Notes under the pieces: model-generated | The model's input: only the letters and a program-made list of their open reading frames with translations | What the model was told of the DNA's origin: nothing | Database searches by the model: none | Position numbers and translations under genes: made by a program | Shown here: positions 17,042 to 25,864 of the stretch, in pieces | Numbering within the stretch: position 1 is the first letter of the stretch | How the letters are laid out: every line of letters starts with the position of its first letter | Origin: Glaciecola sp. UBA983 | GTDB taxonomy: Bacteria > Pseudomonadota > Gammaproteobacteria > Enterobacterales > Alteromonadaceae | Direction: 5' to 3' | NCBI GenBank assembly: GCA_002292215.1 | Contig: DBBN01000029.1 | Span: forward strand, 1-29,510 | DNA: 29,510 bases

Positions 17042-17057
17042 CGGATCGTTTCTTGCA
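17042..17057 (+). promoter_or_regulatory. Candidate sigma-54 promoter of amt
   Basis: The element has GG at 17043-17044 and TTGCA at 17053-17057, with the required ten bases between GG and GC and a matching central CG. Four other positions deviate from consensus (TGGCACG-N4-TTGCA). Transcription would start near 17068, giving a leader of almost 200 bases. Support comes mainly from the NtrC-like sites upstream. Confidence 0.4.
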
Positions 17058-17106
17058 TTTATCACTGCTCACTCTTTTAGTGGCTGTGCCTTGAACGCAC
17101 AGATTA

Positions 17107-17136
17107 CTGATATGTAGCCATGCTATGACCTATAAT
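17107..17136 (+). promoter_or_regulatory. Candidate sigma-70 promoter of amt
   Basis: CTGATA (17107-17112) and a perfect TATAAT (17131-17136) are 18 bp apart, with initiation expected near 17143. It may be a basal promoter alongside the sigma-54 element, or the only real one. Confidence 0.4.
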
Positions 17137-17198
17137 TGCACAATGATAATGCTGAGTATGTGCATTACTCGTTATTTTTAGGTAAATATCATAGCATG
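17119..17198 (+). repeat. Long-range inverted repeat in the amt upstream region
   Basis: CATGCTATGA at 17119-17128 and its exact reverse complement at 17189-17198 enclose 60 bases. Nested inside are TGCAC (17137-17141) and GTGCA (17160-17164). RNA started at the sigma-54 candidate would contain both arms; RNA from the TATAAT would contain only the second. Confidence 0.6.
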
Positions 17199-17264
17199 AA
17201 AATAATAACACAATAATAATCGCTAACATGTCGCCGAATTTGATACACACATAGAGATAATATT

Positions 17265-18479
17265 ATGGATACAGTAAATAGTGCAGTTGAGACTTTATTA
17301 CAAGGTACTAACACCCTTTTCATTTTACTTGGCGCGATCATGGTTTTTGCCATGCATGCGGGGTTTGCTTTTTTAGAAGTCGGTACCGTCCGTCATAAAA
17401 ACCAGGTCAACGCATTGATCAAAATTATGACCGACTTTGCAGTGTCGTGTTTATGTTATTTTTTCATTGGTTATTTAATTGCGTACGATACGACCTTCTT
17501 TGCTAGCGCTGCAACGTTAAGTGAAAACAACGGTTATGAACTCGTAAAATTCTTTTTCTTAATGACGTTCGCTGCAGCAATCCCGGCAATTATATCTGGT
17601 GGTATCGCTGAGCGTGCTAAGTTTTATCCATTTTTGATTGCTTCAGGATTAGTTGTTGGTGTGATTTATCCGTTTTTTGAAGGCATTATTTGGAACGGAA
17701 ATTATGGTTTCCAAGCATGGTTAGAAGCTTCTTTTGGTGCGGGTTTCCATGATTTTGCAGGTTCTATTGTTGTCCATGGTATGGGCGGATGGCTAGCGCT
17801 AGTAGCTGTGGTGTTACTAGGATCACGTAATGGCCGTTATAAAAACGGAAAACTTAATGCGTTTGCACCTTCAAATATACCTTTCCTAGCCTTAGGTGCG
17901 TGGATCTTAAGTATTGGTTGGTTTGGCTTTAACGTCATGTCAGCACAAACTGTTGATGGGATCAGCGGCTTAGTTGCGGCAAACTCATTGATGGCGATGG
18001 TCGGTGGTATTTTAACAGCAATGTGGTTTGGTAAAAACGATCCTGGCTTTATCCATAACGGTCCATTAGCCGGCTTAGTGGCTGTTTGTGCCGGCTCTGA
18101 CATTATGCACCCGATGGGCTCTCTAGTGGTTGGTGGTATTGCTGGTTGGTTATTTGTCTGGTTGTTCACCACAATGCAAAACAAGAGTAAGGTCGATGAT
18201 GTATTAGGTGTGTGGCCATTACATGGGGTATGTGGTGCCTGGGGCGCGATCGCTGCGGGTATCTTTGGTACTGAAGCATTAGGCGGTCTAGGTGGCGTAT
18301 CTATGATGTCACAGTTAATTGGTACAGGTTTAGGGATCACTATTGCAATTGTCGGTGGTGTTCTAGTCTATGGTGGTGTGAAGCAGATCTCTGGCTTACG
18401 TTTGTCTGAAGAAGACGAATACAAAGGAGCAGATTTAGCGATCCACAGCATAGGTTCAACTAACTCAGATAATAGCTAA
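17265..18479 (+). CDS. amt: Ammonium channel/transporter Amt
   Basis: 404-residue inner-membrane protein with about eleven transmembrane helices, importing ammonium/ammonia. The twin pore histidines H171 (in SIVVHGMGGW) and H320 (in WPLHGVCGAWG) and the recruitment aspartate D163 (DFAGS) are present. Near the N-terminus is AMHAGFAFLEVGTVRHKN. No cleavable signal peptide is apparent, unlike E. coli AmtB; it resembles the Amt group whose tail has a LSEEDEYKGADLAIHS-like motif. The C-terminal tail normally docks PII protein GlnK, yet no glnK is adjacent. The ribosome site is weak (AGAG). Upstream sequence suggests nitrogen control through NtrC; a terminator follows. Confidence 0.96.
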   Translation: MDTVNSAVETLLQGTNTLFILLGAIMVFAMHAGFAFLEVGTVRHKNQVNALIKIMTDFAVSCLCYFFIGYLIAYDTTFFASAATLSENNGYELVKFFFLMTFAAAIPAIISGGIAERAKFYPFLIASGLVVGVIYPFFEGIIWNGNYGFQAWLEASFGAGFHDFAGSIVVHGMGGWLALVAVVLLGSRNGRYKNGKLNAFAPSNIPFLALGAWILSIGWFGFNVMSAQTVDGISGLVAANSLMAMVGGILTAMWFGKNDPGFIHNGPLAGLVAVCAGSDIMHPMGSLVVGGIAGWLFVWLFTTMQNKSKVDDVLGVWPLHGVCGAWGAIAAGIFGTEALGGLGGVSMMSQLIGTGLGITIAIVGGVLVYGGVKQISGLRLSEEDEYKGADLAIHSIGSTNSDNS

Positions 18480-18490
18480 GTGGGTTATCA

Positions 18491-18525
18491 TTAAGTAACA
18501 GTTAGCGGTAGGGGCTGTTACTTAA
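18491..18525 (+). repeat. 11-bp inverted repeat just after amt
   Basis: TTAAGTAACAG at 18491-18501 is exactly complementary to CTGTTACTTAA at 18515-18525, with 13 bases between. It starts 12 bases after the amt stop. No T-run follows, so it is not a terminator by itself; it may protect the transcript end or bind a protein. Confidence 0.6.
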
Positions 18526-18798
18526 GATCTGTAACGAAAATGAAAAGCCATTTATGAGAATAAATGGCTTTTTTTGTAAACTTTGTGAAAGTGATAAAGG
18601 CACATTCACGGCTTGATTTGTATGATCCCAGTTGCTAAAAAGACTGTTCTGACTTTGCCAGTAATGTTTGCCTTCGATTAAAGAGATATCACATGCTTTA
18701 TACTGTAGAGAATACATAGTGCCAGTTCCGCCGGCACCACCGCCATTAACATCTCCAATGGCAGTATACCCACCGCAAGCTTTGACCAATAAGCACAT
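18502..18798 (-). CDS. Doubtful small ORF, possible lipoprotein
   Basis: 98 codons from ATG at 18798. The frame is open well upstream without a normal start codon, encoding a hydrophobic run (LHTLLLIGMCLLV) that ends in KAC followed by GGYTAIGDVNGGGAGG. This looks like a lipoprotein signal whose start has been lost or is non-standard, and Lys at -2 is unusual for a lipobox. The 3' end runs through the amt terminator, so its last roughly 20 codons cannot be under normal coding selection. I recognise no family. It may be a degraded gene or an accidental frame. Apart from the two hairpins, nothing else is evident between 18480 and 18938. Confidence 0.25.
   Translation of the reverse strand: MCLLVKACGGYTAIGDVNGGGAGGTGTMYSLQYKACDISLIEGKHYWQSQNSLFSNWDHTNQAVNVPLSLSQSLQKKPFILINGFSFSLQILSNSPYR
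18544..18575 (+). terminator. Rho-independent terminator after amt
   Basis: A 12-bp perfect stem (AAAGCCATTTAT with ATAAATGGCTTT) around a GAGA loop, followed by a T-run on the plus strand. The A-rich left flank gives a usable T-rich tail on the minus strand too, so it could stop transcription in both directions. Confidence 0.9.
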
Positions 18799-18938
18799 AC
18801 CAATGAGTAGTAGGGTATGCAGTTGTCTTTTTATATGGGTTTTATTAGCAAGTTTATTAGTGTTATTGCTACAGGTTAAATTTGTAAAGATGCGTAAAGG
18901 TTTGGTAATGTTAGCTACAGGCTGACCTTCAAGTCAGC

Positions 18939-20120
18939 TTATGCATCCATCCCTGCCACATAACCACTCGACCATGCCCACTGAAAATTATACCCGCCTA
19001 ACCAACCGGTGACGTCGAGCACTTCGCCAATGAAATACAAACCTTTATGTTCTTTGCTTTCCATGGTTTTAGAGGAGAAATGGTCGGTATCCACGCCGCC
19101 TAATGTCACTTCTGCTGTGCGATAGCCTTCAGTGCCGTTTGGCTTGAGCTGCCATTGTTTAAACTGCTCAGAGATAGTGAGTAATTGCTTACCTTGGTAT
19201 TGTTTCATCGGTTTGTTATCAATCTTAAAATAACCGAGTAATTGTGTAATTAAGCGTTTTGGGAACCATTCACTCAAGACAGTTGATAATTGAGAGTTTG
19301 GTTGTGCATGCTGGGCTTGAGTTAACGCATACTCCAGATCCAATTGTGGTAACAAATCAATCTCGACAGCGTCGCCCGCTTCCCAATATGAAGAAATTTG
19401 TAAGATTGCAGGGCCACTAAGACCGCGATGCGTAAACAAGATCCCTTCATTAAATCGCGTATCTGCACAAGTGGCTGCGGCTTCTACACTGACGCCACTG
19501 AGTTCAGCTAATACGTCTTTGTCATGGGTATGCAAGGTAAACGGAACAAGTGCAGCGCGGGTAGGGGTCACTTTCATCCCAAATTGCTCGGCGATTTGAT
19601 AACCAAACGGCGAAGCGCCCAGTTTTGGCATCGACAAGCCACCTGTTGCGATGACTAGAGACTCACATGTGAATTCACCTTTGGACGTATTTAAATGATA
19701 GCCTCTGGTGTGTTTATTGATGGTAAGGATCTCACATGAGGTGGTCACGGTGACATGGTGTTTGGCGCATTCAGCTAAAAGCATTGCCACAATTTGTTTG
19801 GCTGAATCGTCACAGAACAACTGACCTAACGTTTTTTCGTGATAGGCAATCTGGTACTCATTTACCAATCCAATAAAATCCCATTGAGTATATTGGCTTA
19901 ATGCAGATTTGGTAAAATGTGGATTGTTGCAAATAAAGTTTTCATGGCTGCTATACATGTTAGTGAAATTACAGCGTCCACCGCCAGACATGAGTATTTT
20001 ACGACCAACTTTTTTGGCATGATCTAGCACAGTGACGGAGCGTCCACGAGCGGCTGCGGTAGCTGCACAGAATAATCCAGCCGCACCGGCACCAATAATA
20101 ATCACGTCTTGATGTTGCAT
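18939..20120 (-). CDS. YhiN/HI0933 family FAD-binding protein
   Basis: 393 residues. The N-terminal dinucleotide-binding motif IIIGAGAAGLFCA is followed by the family hallmark KILMSGGGRCNFTN, and the C-terminus has GLYFIGEVLDVTGWLGGYNFQWAWSSG, the second FAD-contact region. The family is a Rossmann-fold flavoprotein of uncertain substrate, commonly annotated as an aminoacetone oxidase or NAD(P)/FAD-dependent oxidoreductase. An upstream ATG at 20126 abuts AGGGA directly, while the ATG at 20120 is six bases from it, so I choose 20120. It is divergent from rhlE and appears to be a single gene. Confidence 0.92.
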   Translation of the reverse strand: MQHQDVIIIGAGAAGLFCAATAAARGRSVTVLDHAKKVGRKILMSGGGRCNFTNMYSSHENFICNNPHFTKSALSQYTQWDFIGLVNEYQIAYHEKTLGQLFCDDSAKQIVAMLLAECAKHHVTVTTSCEILTINKHTRGYHLNTSKGEFTCESLVIATGGLSMPKLGASPFGYQIAEQFGMKVTPTRAALVPFTLHTHDKDVLAELSGVSVEAAATCADTRFNEGILFTHRGLSGPAILQISSYWEAGDAVEIDLLPQLDLEYALTQAQHAQPNSQLSTVLSEWFPKRLITQLLGYFKIDNKPMKQYQGKQLLTISEQFKQWQLKPNGTEGYRTAEVTLGGVDTDHFSSKTMESKEHKGLYFIGEVLDVTGWLGGYNFQWAWSSGYVAGMDA

Positions 20121-20292
20121 ACCCATTCCCTAGCGCAAGGCTAGTCAAAAACAAAGCGACATTATAAGGGGTATAAACCAGATGTACAGGTAACAAATAG
20201 CGTGTATTCGGCGTTTGTGTGGTAAAATATTGGCTGTTAAATAAGCGTTCACTGTTTTTAGTTCAGATGAATGCATCAATAGTGAGTTATTA

Positions 20293-21630
20293 ATGTCAGT
20301 TAGTTTTTCCGAATTAGGCTTATCGCCAGCTGTAATGCAAGCGATTGCCGATCAAGGTTACACCCAACCCTCTCCAATCCAACAAGAAGCAATAGGTCCA
20401 GTATTAAGCCAAAAAGATGTTATGGCTGCTGCGCAAACTGGTACCGGTAAAACCGGCGCGTTTGCGTTACCCATTGTTCATTTATTAAGTGAGTCAGCGC
20501 ATCGCGCGTCTCCTAACCAAGTTAAAGCGTTAATCTTAACGCCCACCCGTGAGTTAGCGGCACAAGTAGCTGAAAGTGTGGCGGCGTGTCATCAACACAC
20601 TTCATTGCGCTCAGGCGTGGTGTTTGGTGGAGTATCGATTAATCCGCAAATGAAACAATTACGTCGTGGTTGCGATATTTTAGTTGCGACGCCAGGACGT
20701 TTGTTAGATTTGTTTCAACAAAATGCAGTGAAGTTTTCAGAACTTGAAATTTTAGTATTGGATGAAGCGGATCGCATGCTCGATATGGGCTTTATTCATG
20801 ACATTAAGCGGATCATGAAGTTGATTCCTGCTAAGCGTCAAACGTTATTGTTCTCAGCGACGTTCTCGGATGATATTCGTCAGTTAGCGAAGCAGTTCAC
20901 TAATAATCCAGTCGAAGTCTCTGTGACACCAAAAAACTCAACGGCACCCTCGGTTGAGCAAGCGATAGTACATGTGCAAAAGAGCAATAAAACGGCGTTG
21001 TTAATCAAGCTGATCCAAGAAAACAAGTGGGAGCAAGTGTTGGTTTTTTCTAGAACCAAACACGGTGCCAACCGTATTGCTAAGAAACTTGAAACTCAAG
21101 GGATTAAGGCTGCTGCAATTCATGGCAACAAAAGCCAAGGAGCGCGAACAAAAGCCCTTGCAGAGTTTAAATCTAATGATTTGAATGTCTTAGTGGCTAC
21201 TGATATTGCCGCCCGTGGTATTGATATAGACCGCTTACCGAATGTGATTAATTTTGACTTACCGCATGTACCCGAAGATTATGTACATCGCATCGGTCGA
21301 ACTGGGCGTGCTGGTGCAACAGGTCATGCCGTATCATTTGTTACCGATGAAGATACCAAGCAGCTTAAAGATATTCAAAATTTGATTGGCAAACACATTG
21401 ATGTGCTTGAAGTAAAAGGCTTATCTGTCAGTGGCATAGCCCAAGCTGCGTTGAAAGCTCCGAAAGACAAGCGTCCGAAGAAACCAAGAAGAACGTCAAG
21501 TGGCAACGGTAATAGTAATAGTGCTGGTGGCAATCAGTCGGGCGAAAAACGCCATGCTAATCGTGCTAATCCGGATAAACCTAATCCGACACGAACACGA
21601 CGTCAACGCACAAAAAAACCATCTGAATAG
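20293..21630 (+). CDS. rhlE: DEAD-box RNA helicase RhlE
   Basis: 445 residues. Two RecA-like domains carry all DEAD-box motifs: Q motif ([13 protein letters not shown]), [26 protein letters not shown] in [17 protein letters not shown] in [20 protein letters not shown] and [10 protein letters not shown]. The C-terminal 70 residues are a Lys/Arg/Asn/Ser-rich disordered tail typical of RhlE-type proteins, which helps RNA binding. The role is RNA remodelling in ribosome assembly or RNA decay. It is monocistronic: its terminator overlaps the stop codon, and arcA converges from the other side. Confidence 0.93.
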   Translation: MSVSFSELGLSPAVMQAIADQGYTQPSPIQQEAIGPVLSQKDVMAAAQTGTGKTGAFALPIVHLLSESAHRASPNQVKALILTPTRELAAQVAESVAACHQHTSLRSGVVFGGVSINPQMKQLRRGCDILVATPGRLLDLFQQNAVKFSELEILVLDEADRMLDMGFIHDIKRIMKLIPAKRQTLLFSATFSDDIRQLAKQFTNNPVEVSVTPKNSTAPSVEQAIVHVQKSNKTALLIKLIQENKWEQVLVFSRTKHGANRIAKKLETQGIKAAAIHGNKSQGARTKALAEFKSNDLNVLVATDIAARGIDIDRLPNVINFDLPHVPEDYVHRIGRTGRAGATGHAVSFVTDEDTKQLKDIQNLIGKHIDVLEVKGLSVSGIAQAALKAPKDKRPKKPRRTSSGNGNSNSAGGNQSGEKRHANRANPDKPNPTRTRRQRTKKPSE

Positions 21631-21642
21631 ATGGTTTTTTTT
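21613..21642 (+). terminator. Terminator overlapping the rhlE stop codon
   Basis: A 12-bp stem (AAAAAACCATCT with AGATGGTTTTTT) and loop GAAT. The TAG stop straddles the loop and the 3' arm, so the stem begins inside the last lysine codons. T-runs exist on both strands; it probably serves both rhlE and convergent arcA. Confidence 0.9.
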
Positions 21643-21673
21643 AACTGCTATATTGGGTTAGCTTGCGCTAATG

Positions 21674-21688
21674 AACTCGTAACGAGTT
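21674..21688. repeat. Short palindrome at the arcA stop
   Basis: AACTCGT-A-ACGAGTT, seven-base arms with one central base, covering the arcA stop codon. It has no T-run. Significance unknown. Confidence 0.4.
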
Positions 21689-22394
21689 ATGCGTCAACGC
21701 TACCACAGAAACGATAACCTTCACCGTGGATCGTTACGATCAATTCGATATCACCTGGGTCAGATTCAAAGTGCTTACGGATACGACGAATAGTTACATC
21801 AACAGTACGGTCATTAGGACGTAATTCACGACCCGTCATTTCCATAATTAATTGCTCGCGCGTTAGAATTTTACCAGGATTGTTGAGGAACAAGTGCAAA
21901 GCACGGAATTCACTACGTGGTAATCTAAACTCGGTGGCGTTTGGAGAAATCAAACTACGACTGTCGCCATCGAGTGTCCAACCATTGAAGCTAACACGTG
22001 ATGGTAAGTCTTCATCATCGTTAGAATTAGAGGTGCGCGTCAACAAGTTGCGTGCACGGATAGTTAATTCACGTGGATTAAACGGCTTTGTTAAATAATC
22101 ATCAGCACCGATTTCTAAACCAAGAATACGGTCTACATCATTATCACGTCCGGTTAAGAATATTAAACCAACATTTTTACGGTCACGAACTTCACGAGCA
22201 AGGATCAACCCGTTTTTACCCGGTAAATTGATATCCATGATCACGAGATTGATATTGTTGTTTTGGAAAAAGTCGTGCATTTGCTGCCCATCTTCGGCTT
22301 CAAACACATTATAACCTTCGGCTTCAAAAAGGCTCTTTAGCGTTGTACGTGTGACAACTTCATCTTCTACAATTAAGATATTTGGCGTTTGCAT
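21687..22394 (-). CDS. arcA: Aerobic respiration control response regulator ArcA
   Basis: 235 residues, closely resembling E. coli ArcA (238). The receiver domain has acidic E10/D11, the phosphorylation site D54 in [12 protein letters not shown] and the conserved lysine in [19 protein letters not shown]. The C-terminal OmpR-type winged helix ends in [16 protein letters not shown] and [10 protein letters not shown], the parts most diagnostic of ArcA. It receives phosphate from ArcB and adjusts respiratory and central-carbon genes to low oxygen. arcB is not in this window, as usual. It is a single gene converging on rhlE; glgA lies upstream on the same strand. Confidence 0.96.
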   Translation of the reverse strand: MQTPNILIVEDEVVTRTTLKSLFEAEGYNVFEAEDGQQMHDFFQNNNINLVIMDINLPGKNGLILAREVRDRKNVGLIFLTGRDNDVDRILGLEIGADDYLTKPFNPRELTIRARNLLTRTSNSNDDEDLPSRVSFNGWTLDGDSRSLISPNATEFRLPRSEFRALHLFLNNPGKILTREQLIMEMTGRELRPNDRTVDVTIRRIRKHFESDPGDIELIVTIHGEGYRFCGSVDA

Positions 22395-22501
22395 GATAAT
22401 TTACTTACTTTAACGAAACATTAATATTTTTATTACGAATGAGTTTATCAGATAAATTTATAAAATACACAAGTATCTACCCATAAATAAGTCACATGGC
22501 A

Positions 22502-23923
22502 CTATTGTATAGTATTGATAAATAAGACTTCAAATTCTTTAGCTGCTTTTTCCCAGGTAAACTTGGTGTGCATTGCCCGTTTTTGCATTTGTAAAAATCG
22601 TTCAGGTTGCTCTAAATACAACAACAACGCCCTGCGAATACAAATCAATAATGCGATCGGTTCGGGGTCAGTAAACATGAAGCCGGTGGAATCATGTGCG
22701 TTTTGATCGATTCCGACAACGGTGTCACTTAACCCGCCTACATTACGAACAATCGGTAAGGTGCCATAAGCTAGAGAATACATTTGATTTAGACCACAAG
22801 GTTCAAATTCTGATGGCATTAAAAAGAAGTCAGAACCCGCTTCAACTAAGTGTGCTAATTCAGGTTTGAATCCTTCGATAAATTTGAATTTAGTAGGGTG
22901 CACGCGACTTAAATCGGCTAGTTGATGACATACATAAGGATCACCCGTACCGACAATGGTTAGTTGCAAGTTATGCTGCATCAATTCACCCAAAATAGGT
23001 AATATATAATCAAAGCCTTTTTGTGCGGTTAAACGACATACCATGCCAATTAACGGTGTTTTAGGCTCATCAGCAAAACCGGATTCAGCCTGAAGTGCTT
23101 GTTTGCAAATCGCTTTTCCGGATAAATCATTAACGTCATAGTGCGCATCGATAAACGGATCTGTACTGGGATCCCATTGCGTATAATCACACCCATTTAA
23201 GATCCCTTTGAGATCGGATGAGCGATTTTGTAAGCATAAGTGCATGCCGTGCCCACCTAAATTGGTCAAAATTTCTTGAGCGTAAGTTGGGCTGACCGCG
23301 GTAATCTTATCGGCATAAGTAATACCTATTTTCATCATGTTGATATGCGGGTTTAAATCCAAGTGCAGGGCTTGACGGTAATTTTCAATCATGGGGATTT
23401 CATGTAAATCAAAACTCCCTTGGAATGCTGCATTATGAATGGTTAAGGTGGTTTTGGTATGCGCAAAAAAACCTTCCGCAAATTGGGTCTTGTTGTGTTT
23501 GACAAAAAATGGCACCAAGCCAGTGTGCCAATCGTTGCAATGCATCATATCCGGTTTAAAATCGACAACCTGCAAAATATCAATGACTGCCGCACTGAAC
23601 AAACCAAAGCGCTCGCCGTTATCAGTATAGGCGACGTTATTTTCAGCATACAGACCGGCACGGTTAAAACAGGCGTGCCCAACCAAATGCACTTTGACTG
23701 CCCCAAGTTGATATTCATACCGAGTAAATTGTCGATGAGAGCTATTAAACTCACCATGCGAGTGCAAATTGAATTGATCGATTACCGTCTTATAGGCTGG
23801 CATGACTATCACTACTTCATGACCTAGAGCGGCATAAGCAAGGGGGAGGGCTTTAGCGACATCCGCTAAACCACCGGTTTTGATAATATCTTCAACTTCT
23901 GAAACGATAAATGCGATTTTCAT
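22502..23923 (-). CDS. glgA: Glycogen synthase GlgA
   Basis: 473 residues (E. coli 477), family GT5. Transfers glucose from ADP-glucose to the end of an alpha-1,4-glucan. The ADP-glucose lysine K15 sits in KTGGLADVAKALP, and the C-terminal catalytic block reads SEFEPCGLNQMYSLAYGTLPIVRNVGGLSDTV. An in-frame start 23 codons upstream lies inside rsmC; the ATG at 23923 gives the normal N-terminus MKIAFIVSEV. It begins one base after the rsmC stop (TAATATG), so it is the third gene of a trmB-rsmC-glgA unit. No glgB, glgC or glgP is nearby, which is unusual. Confidence 0.95.
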   Translation of the reverse strand: MKIAFIVSEVEDIIKTGGLADVAKALPLAYAALGHEVVIVMPAYKTVIDQFNLHSHGEFNSSHRQFTRYEYQLGAVKVHLVGHACFNRAGLYAENNVAYTDNGERFGLFSAAVIDILQVVDFKPDMMHCNDWHTGLVPFFVKHNKTQFAEGFFAHTKTTLTIHNAAFQGSFDLHEIPMIENYRQALHLDLNPHINMMKIGITYADKITAVSPTYAQEILTNLGGHGMHLCLQNRSSDLKGILNGCDYTQWDPSTDPFIDAHYDVNDLSGKAICKQALQAESGFADEPKTPLIGMVCRLTAQKGFDYILPILGELMQHNLQLTIVGTGDPYVCHQLADLSRVHPTKFKFIEGFKPELAHLVEAGSDFFLMPSEFEPCGLNQMYSLAYGTLPIVRNVGGLSDTVVGIDQNAHDSTGFMFTDPEPIALLICIRRALLLYLEQPERFLQMQKRAMHTKFTWEKAAKEFEVLFINTIQ

Positions 23924-23924
23924 A

Positions 23925-24995
23925 TTACTTCTTCTGTACCTTAGGTGCGCGTGCGGCGATAGCTTGATAAACCGAAAACCTGTTGTTACCACCTAATTTA
24001 CTCGATGGACCAACATGCTCAAGCATAACATCGGCATAGTTTAAAAAGCTATTAGCGACTAATACCAAACTTCCTTGTTCGTTGAGGTGCTCACGCGCTT
24101 GCGCTAAGAATCCATAGGCAATCGAGTAATCGGTGTTCACACCCGTATGAAACGGTGGATTGGTAATGATATGGGCAAATTTGCCTTCAACATTGGTTAA
24201 ACCATTGCTGGCAATTACATCGCCTTGCAAATGGTTTAAGTGTAATGTGCGCTGAGCACAATACAAGCTTAATGCGTTAATTTCACTTAATACTAGATGT
24301 AATGGGCTGTTAGAGTCATTTTCTGCATTAAATTTCGCATGTTGTACTCCAACATATGCGGCGATGACACCTGCGCCACAAGCAAAATCTAGCACTTGGC
24401 CTTTCATATTTTTAGGCAAATGAGACAACAAAATATGTGTGCCTGGGTCTAAAGCATCTTGTGAAAATACACTTGGCAAACCAGCAACTTGCCATGTGAC
24501 ATCATTTAATTCGTAGGTTTTGGTAGTGAGGTAGCTATCTAAGTCAAACGCTTTGGCACCAGCTTTCACTGTGCCAACAAACATACCACAATGTTTAGCC
24601 GAATCGACTTTATTGACATGATCACAGACAACTTCGAGGTGTTTACCACAACTTTTGATGCCACTTTTGTTGTGCCCGACGATAAAAATCTGACCTTGTG
24701 GTTTGACGACATTAGCAAGGTTAGCTAGCAGCATCGTTAAATGTGCTTTAACCTTTGGCATATAAACAATTGCAGTATCGTACAATTCATCGGGTGCGCT
24801 GAGGTGGGTGTTAAACTCATGGCGCGTAAAATCTGCCGCATACGCTTGCTCATAGATATCATAAAATTGATGAAATCCAGTGACGTGATTACCTAGTTCA
24901 AAAAAGACCTCTGCGTCTATAGGATTAACGACAATAACTTTGCCATCGGTGTAATATTCTTTGTTACGCAGGATAACCTGACTTTCTGCACTCAT
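23925..24995 (-). CDS. rsmC: 16S rRNA m2G1207 methyltransferase RsmC
   Basis: 356 residues, duplicated methyltransferase fold. The degenerate N-terminal half contains the conserved NKVDSAKHCGMFVG segment. The catalytic C-terminal half has SAM motif I DFACGAGV and motif IV NPPFH, the signature of exocyclic N2-guanine methyltransferases. RsmC methylates G1207 of 16S rRNA within the small subunit. Two adjacent ATGs (24998, 24995) follow AAGG; the second has the better six-base spacing. The first overlaps the trmB stop (TAATG), so translation is probably coupled with trmB. Confidence 0.92.
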   Translation of the reverse strand: MSAESQVILRNKEYYTDGKVIVVNPIDAEVFFELGNHVTGFHQFYDIYEQAYAADFTRHEFNTHLSAPDELYDTAIVYMPKVKAHLTMLLANLANVVKPQGQIFIVGHNKSGIKSCGKHLEVVCDHVNKVDSAKHCGMFVGTVKAGAKAFDLDSYLTTKTYELNDVTWQVAGLPSVFSQDALDPGTHILLSHLPKNMKGQVLDFACGAGVIAAYVGVQHAKFNAENDSNSPLHLVLSEINALSLYCAQRTLHLNHLQGDVIASNGLTNVEGKFAHIITNPPFHTGVNTDYSIAYGFLAQAREHLNEQGSLVLVANSFLNYADVMLEHVGPSSKLGGNNRFSVYQAIAARAPKVQKK

Positions 24996-24997
24996 CA

Positions 24998-25717
24998 TTA
25001 ACCTTGCGCTCCAAATAAAAGATCCCACACACCATGTCCTAGTTTTTGTCCGCGTACTTCAAATTTAGTGATCGGGCGATACTCTGGACGAGGAATATAA
25101 TCGTTAGTAGGACTAAGGTTTGTATAGTTTTCTTGGGTTTGCATGACTTCTAGCATGTACTGGGCATAAGGCTCCCAATCTGTTGCCATATGCAGCTGTC
25201 CTTGTGGGGCTAGCTTTTTGTGCACACGCTGGGCAAATTCAGTTTGCACGATACGACGTTTGTGATGACGTTTTTTATGCCAAGGATCAGGAAAAAATAA
25301 CTGTAAACGATGTAATGCATGATCGGCAATGCACTTATCTAACACTTCAATGGCATCATGTTCAAACACACGAAGATTAGTTATGCCAGCTTCTTCTGCA
25401 TCAGCTAAACAAGCACCCACACCTGGGCGATGAACTTCAATCCCAATAAAGTTTAATTCAGGTGCGTTTTTAGCCATTTCAACCAAAGACTTACCCATGC
25501 CAAAGCCAATTTCTAATACGACAGGGTTAGTATTGCCAAATACGGCGCTTAAATCTAACAGCCCCATATCGACGTTAAGACCCATGCTTGGCCAGTTAAC
25601 TTCAATGGCGCGGGCCTGGGCATTAGTTAAACGACCTTCGCGTTTGACAAAGCTTTTGATTTTTGAAATGTATACGCCAGCGGCTTCAGCTTCGGCTTGG
25701 TTTTGAAAACGACTCAT
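24998..25717 (-). CDS. trmB: tRNA (guanine-N7)-methyltransferase TrmB
   Basis: 239 residues (E. coli 239). Makes 7-methylguanosine at position 46 of the tRNA variable loop. The SAM-binding motif [16 protein letters not shown] and the family-diagnostic [17 protein letters not shown] are intact. It is the first gene of the trmB-rsmC-glgA unit, divergent from mutY across 147 bp. In E. coli trmB (yggH) also lies next to mutY, so this is ancestral gene order. Confidence 0.96.
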   Translation of the reverse strand: MSRFQNQAEAEAAGVYISKIKSFVKREGRLTNAQARAIEVNWPSMGLNVDMGLLDLSAVFGNTNPVVLEIGFGMGKSLVEMAKNAPELNFIGIEVHRPGVGACLADAEEAGITNLRVFEHDAIEVLDKCIADHALHRLQLFFPDPWHKKRHHKRRIVQTEFAQRVHKKLAPQGQLHMATDWEPYAQYMLEVMQTQENYTNLSPTNDYIPRPEYRPITKFEVRGQKLGHGVWDLLFGAQG

Positions 25718-25864
25718 AAAAGTGCTCTGAATATCTAGATTGAGCGTATTATCCTGTGTTGTGGATGGAATGTAAAACTTCTCAGGTTTTATTTTGCATA
25801 TTTGAAGGTTTTTATTTTATATAAATGCGCTAACATATTGTTTTTATTTTAAAGGTGGTTCGAT

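Noticed and set aside
17087..17095. Second sigma-54 element (TGGC...TTGA) upstream of amt
   Set aside because: Spacing is one base short and the invariant GC is GA.
17837..18340. 167-codon minus-strand ORF inside amt
   Set aside because: Pro/Thr/Asn-rich antisense shadow of a well-conserved membrane protein gene; no ribosome site or family match.
18668..18925. 85-codon plus-strand ORF between amt and the YhiN gene
   Set aside because: Pro-rich and then hydrophobic shadow of the minus-strand frame; no ribosome site and no family resemblance.
23459..23827. Plus-strand ORF inside glgA
   Set aside because: Antisense shadow of the glycogen synthase gene, with no recognisable features.
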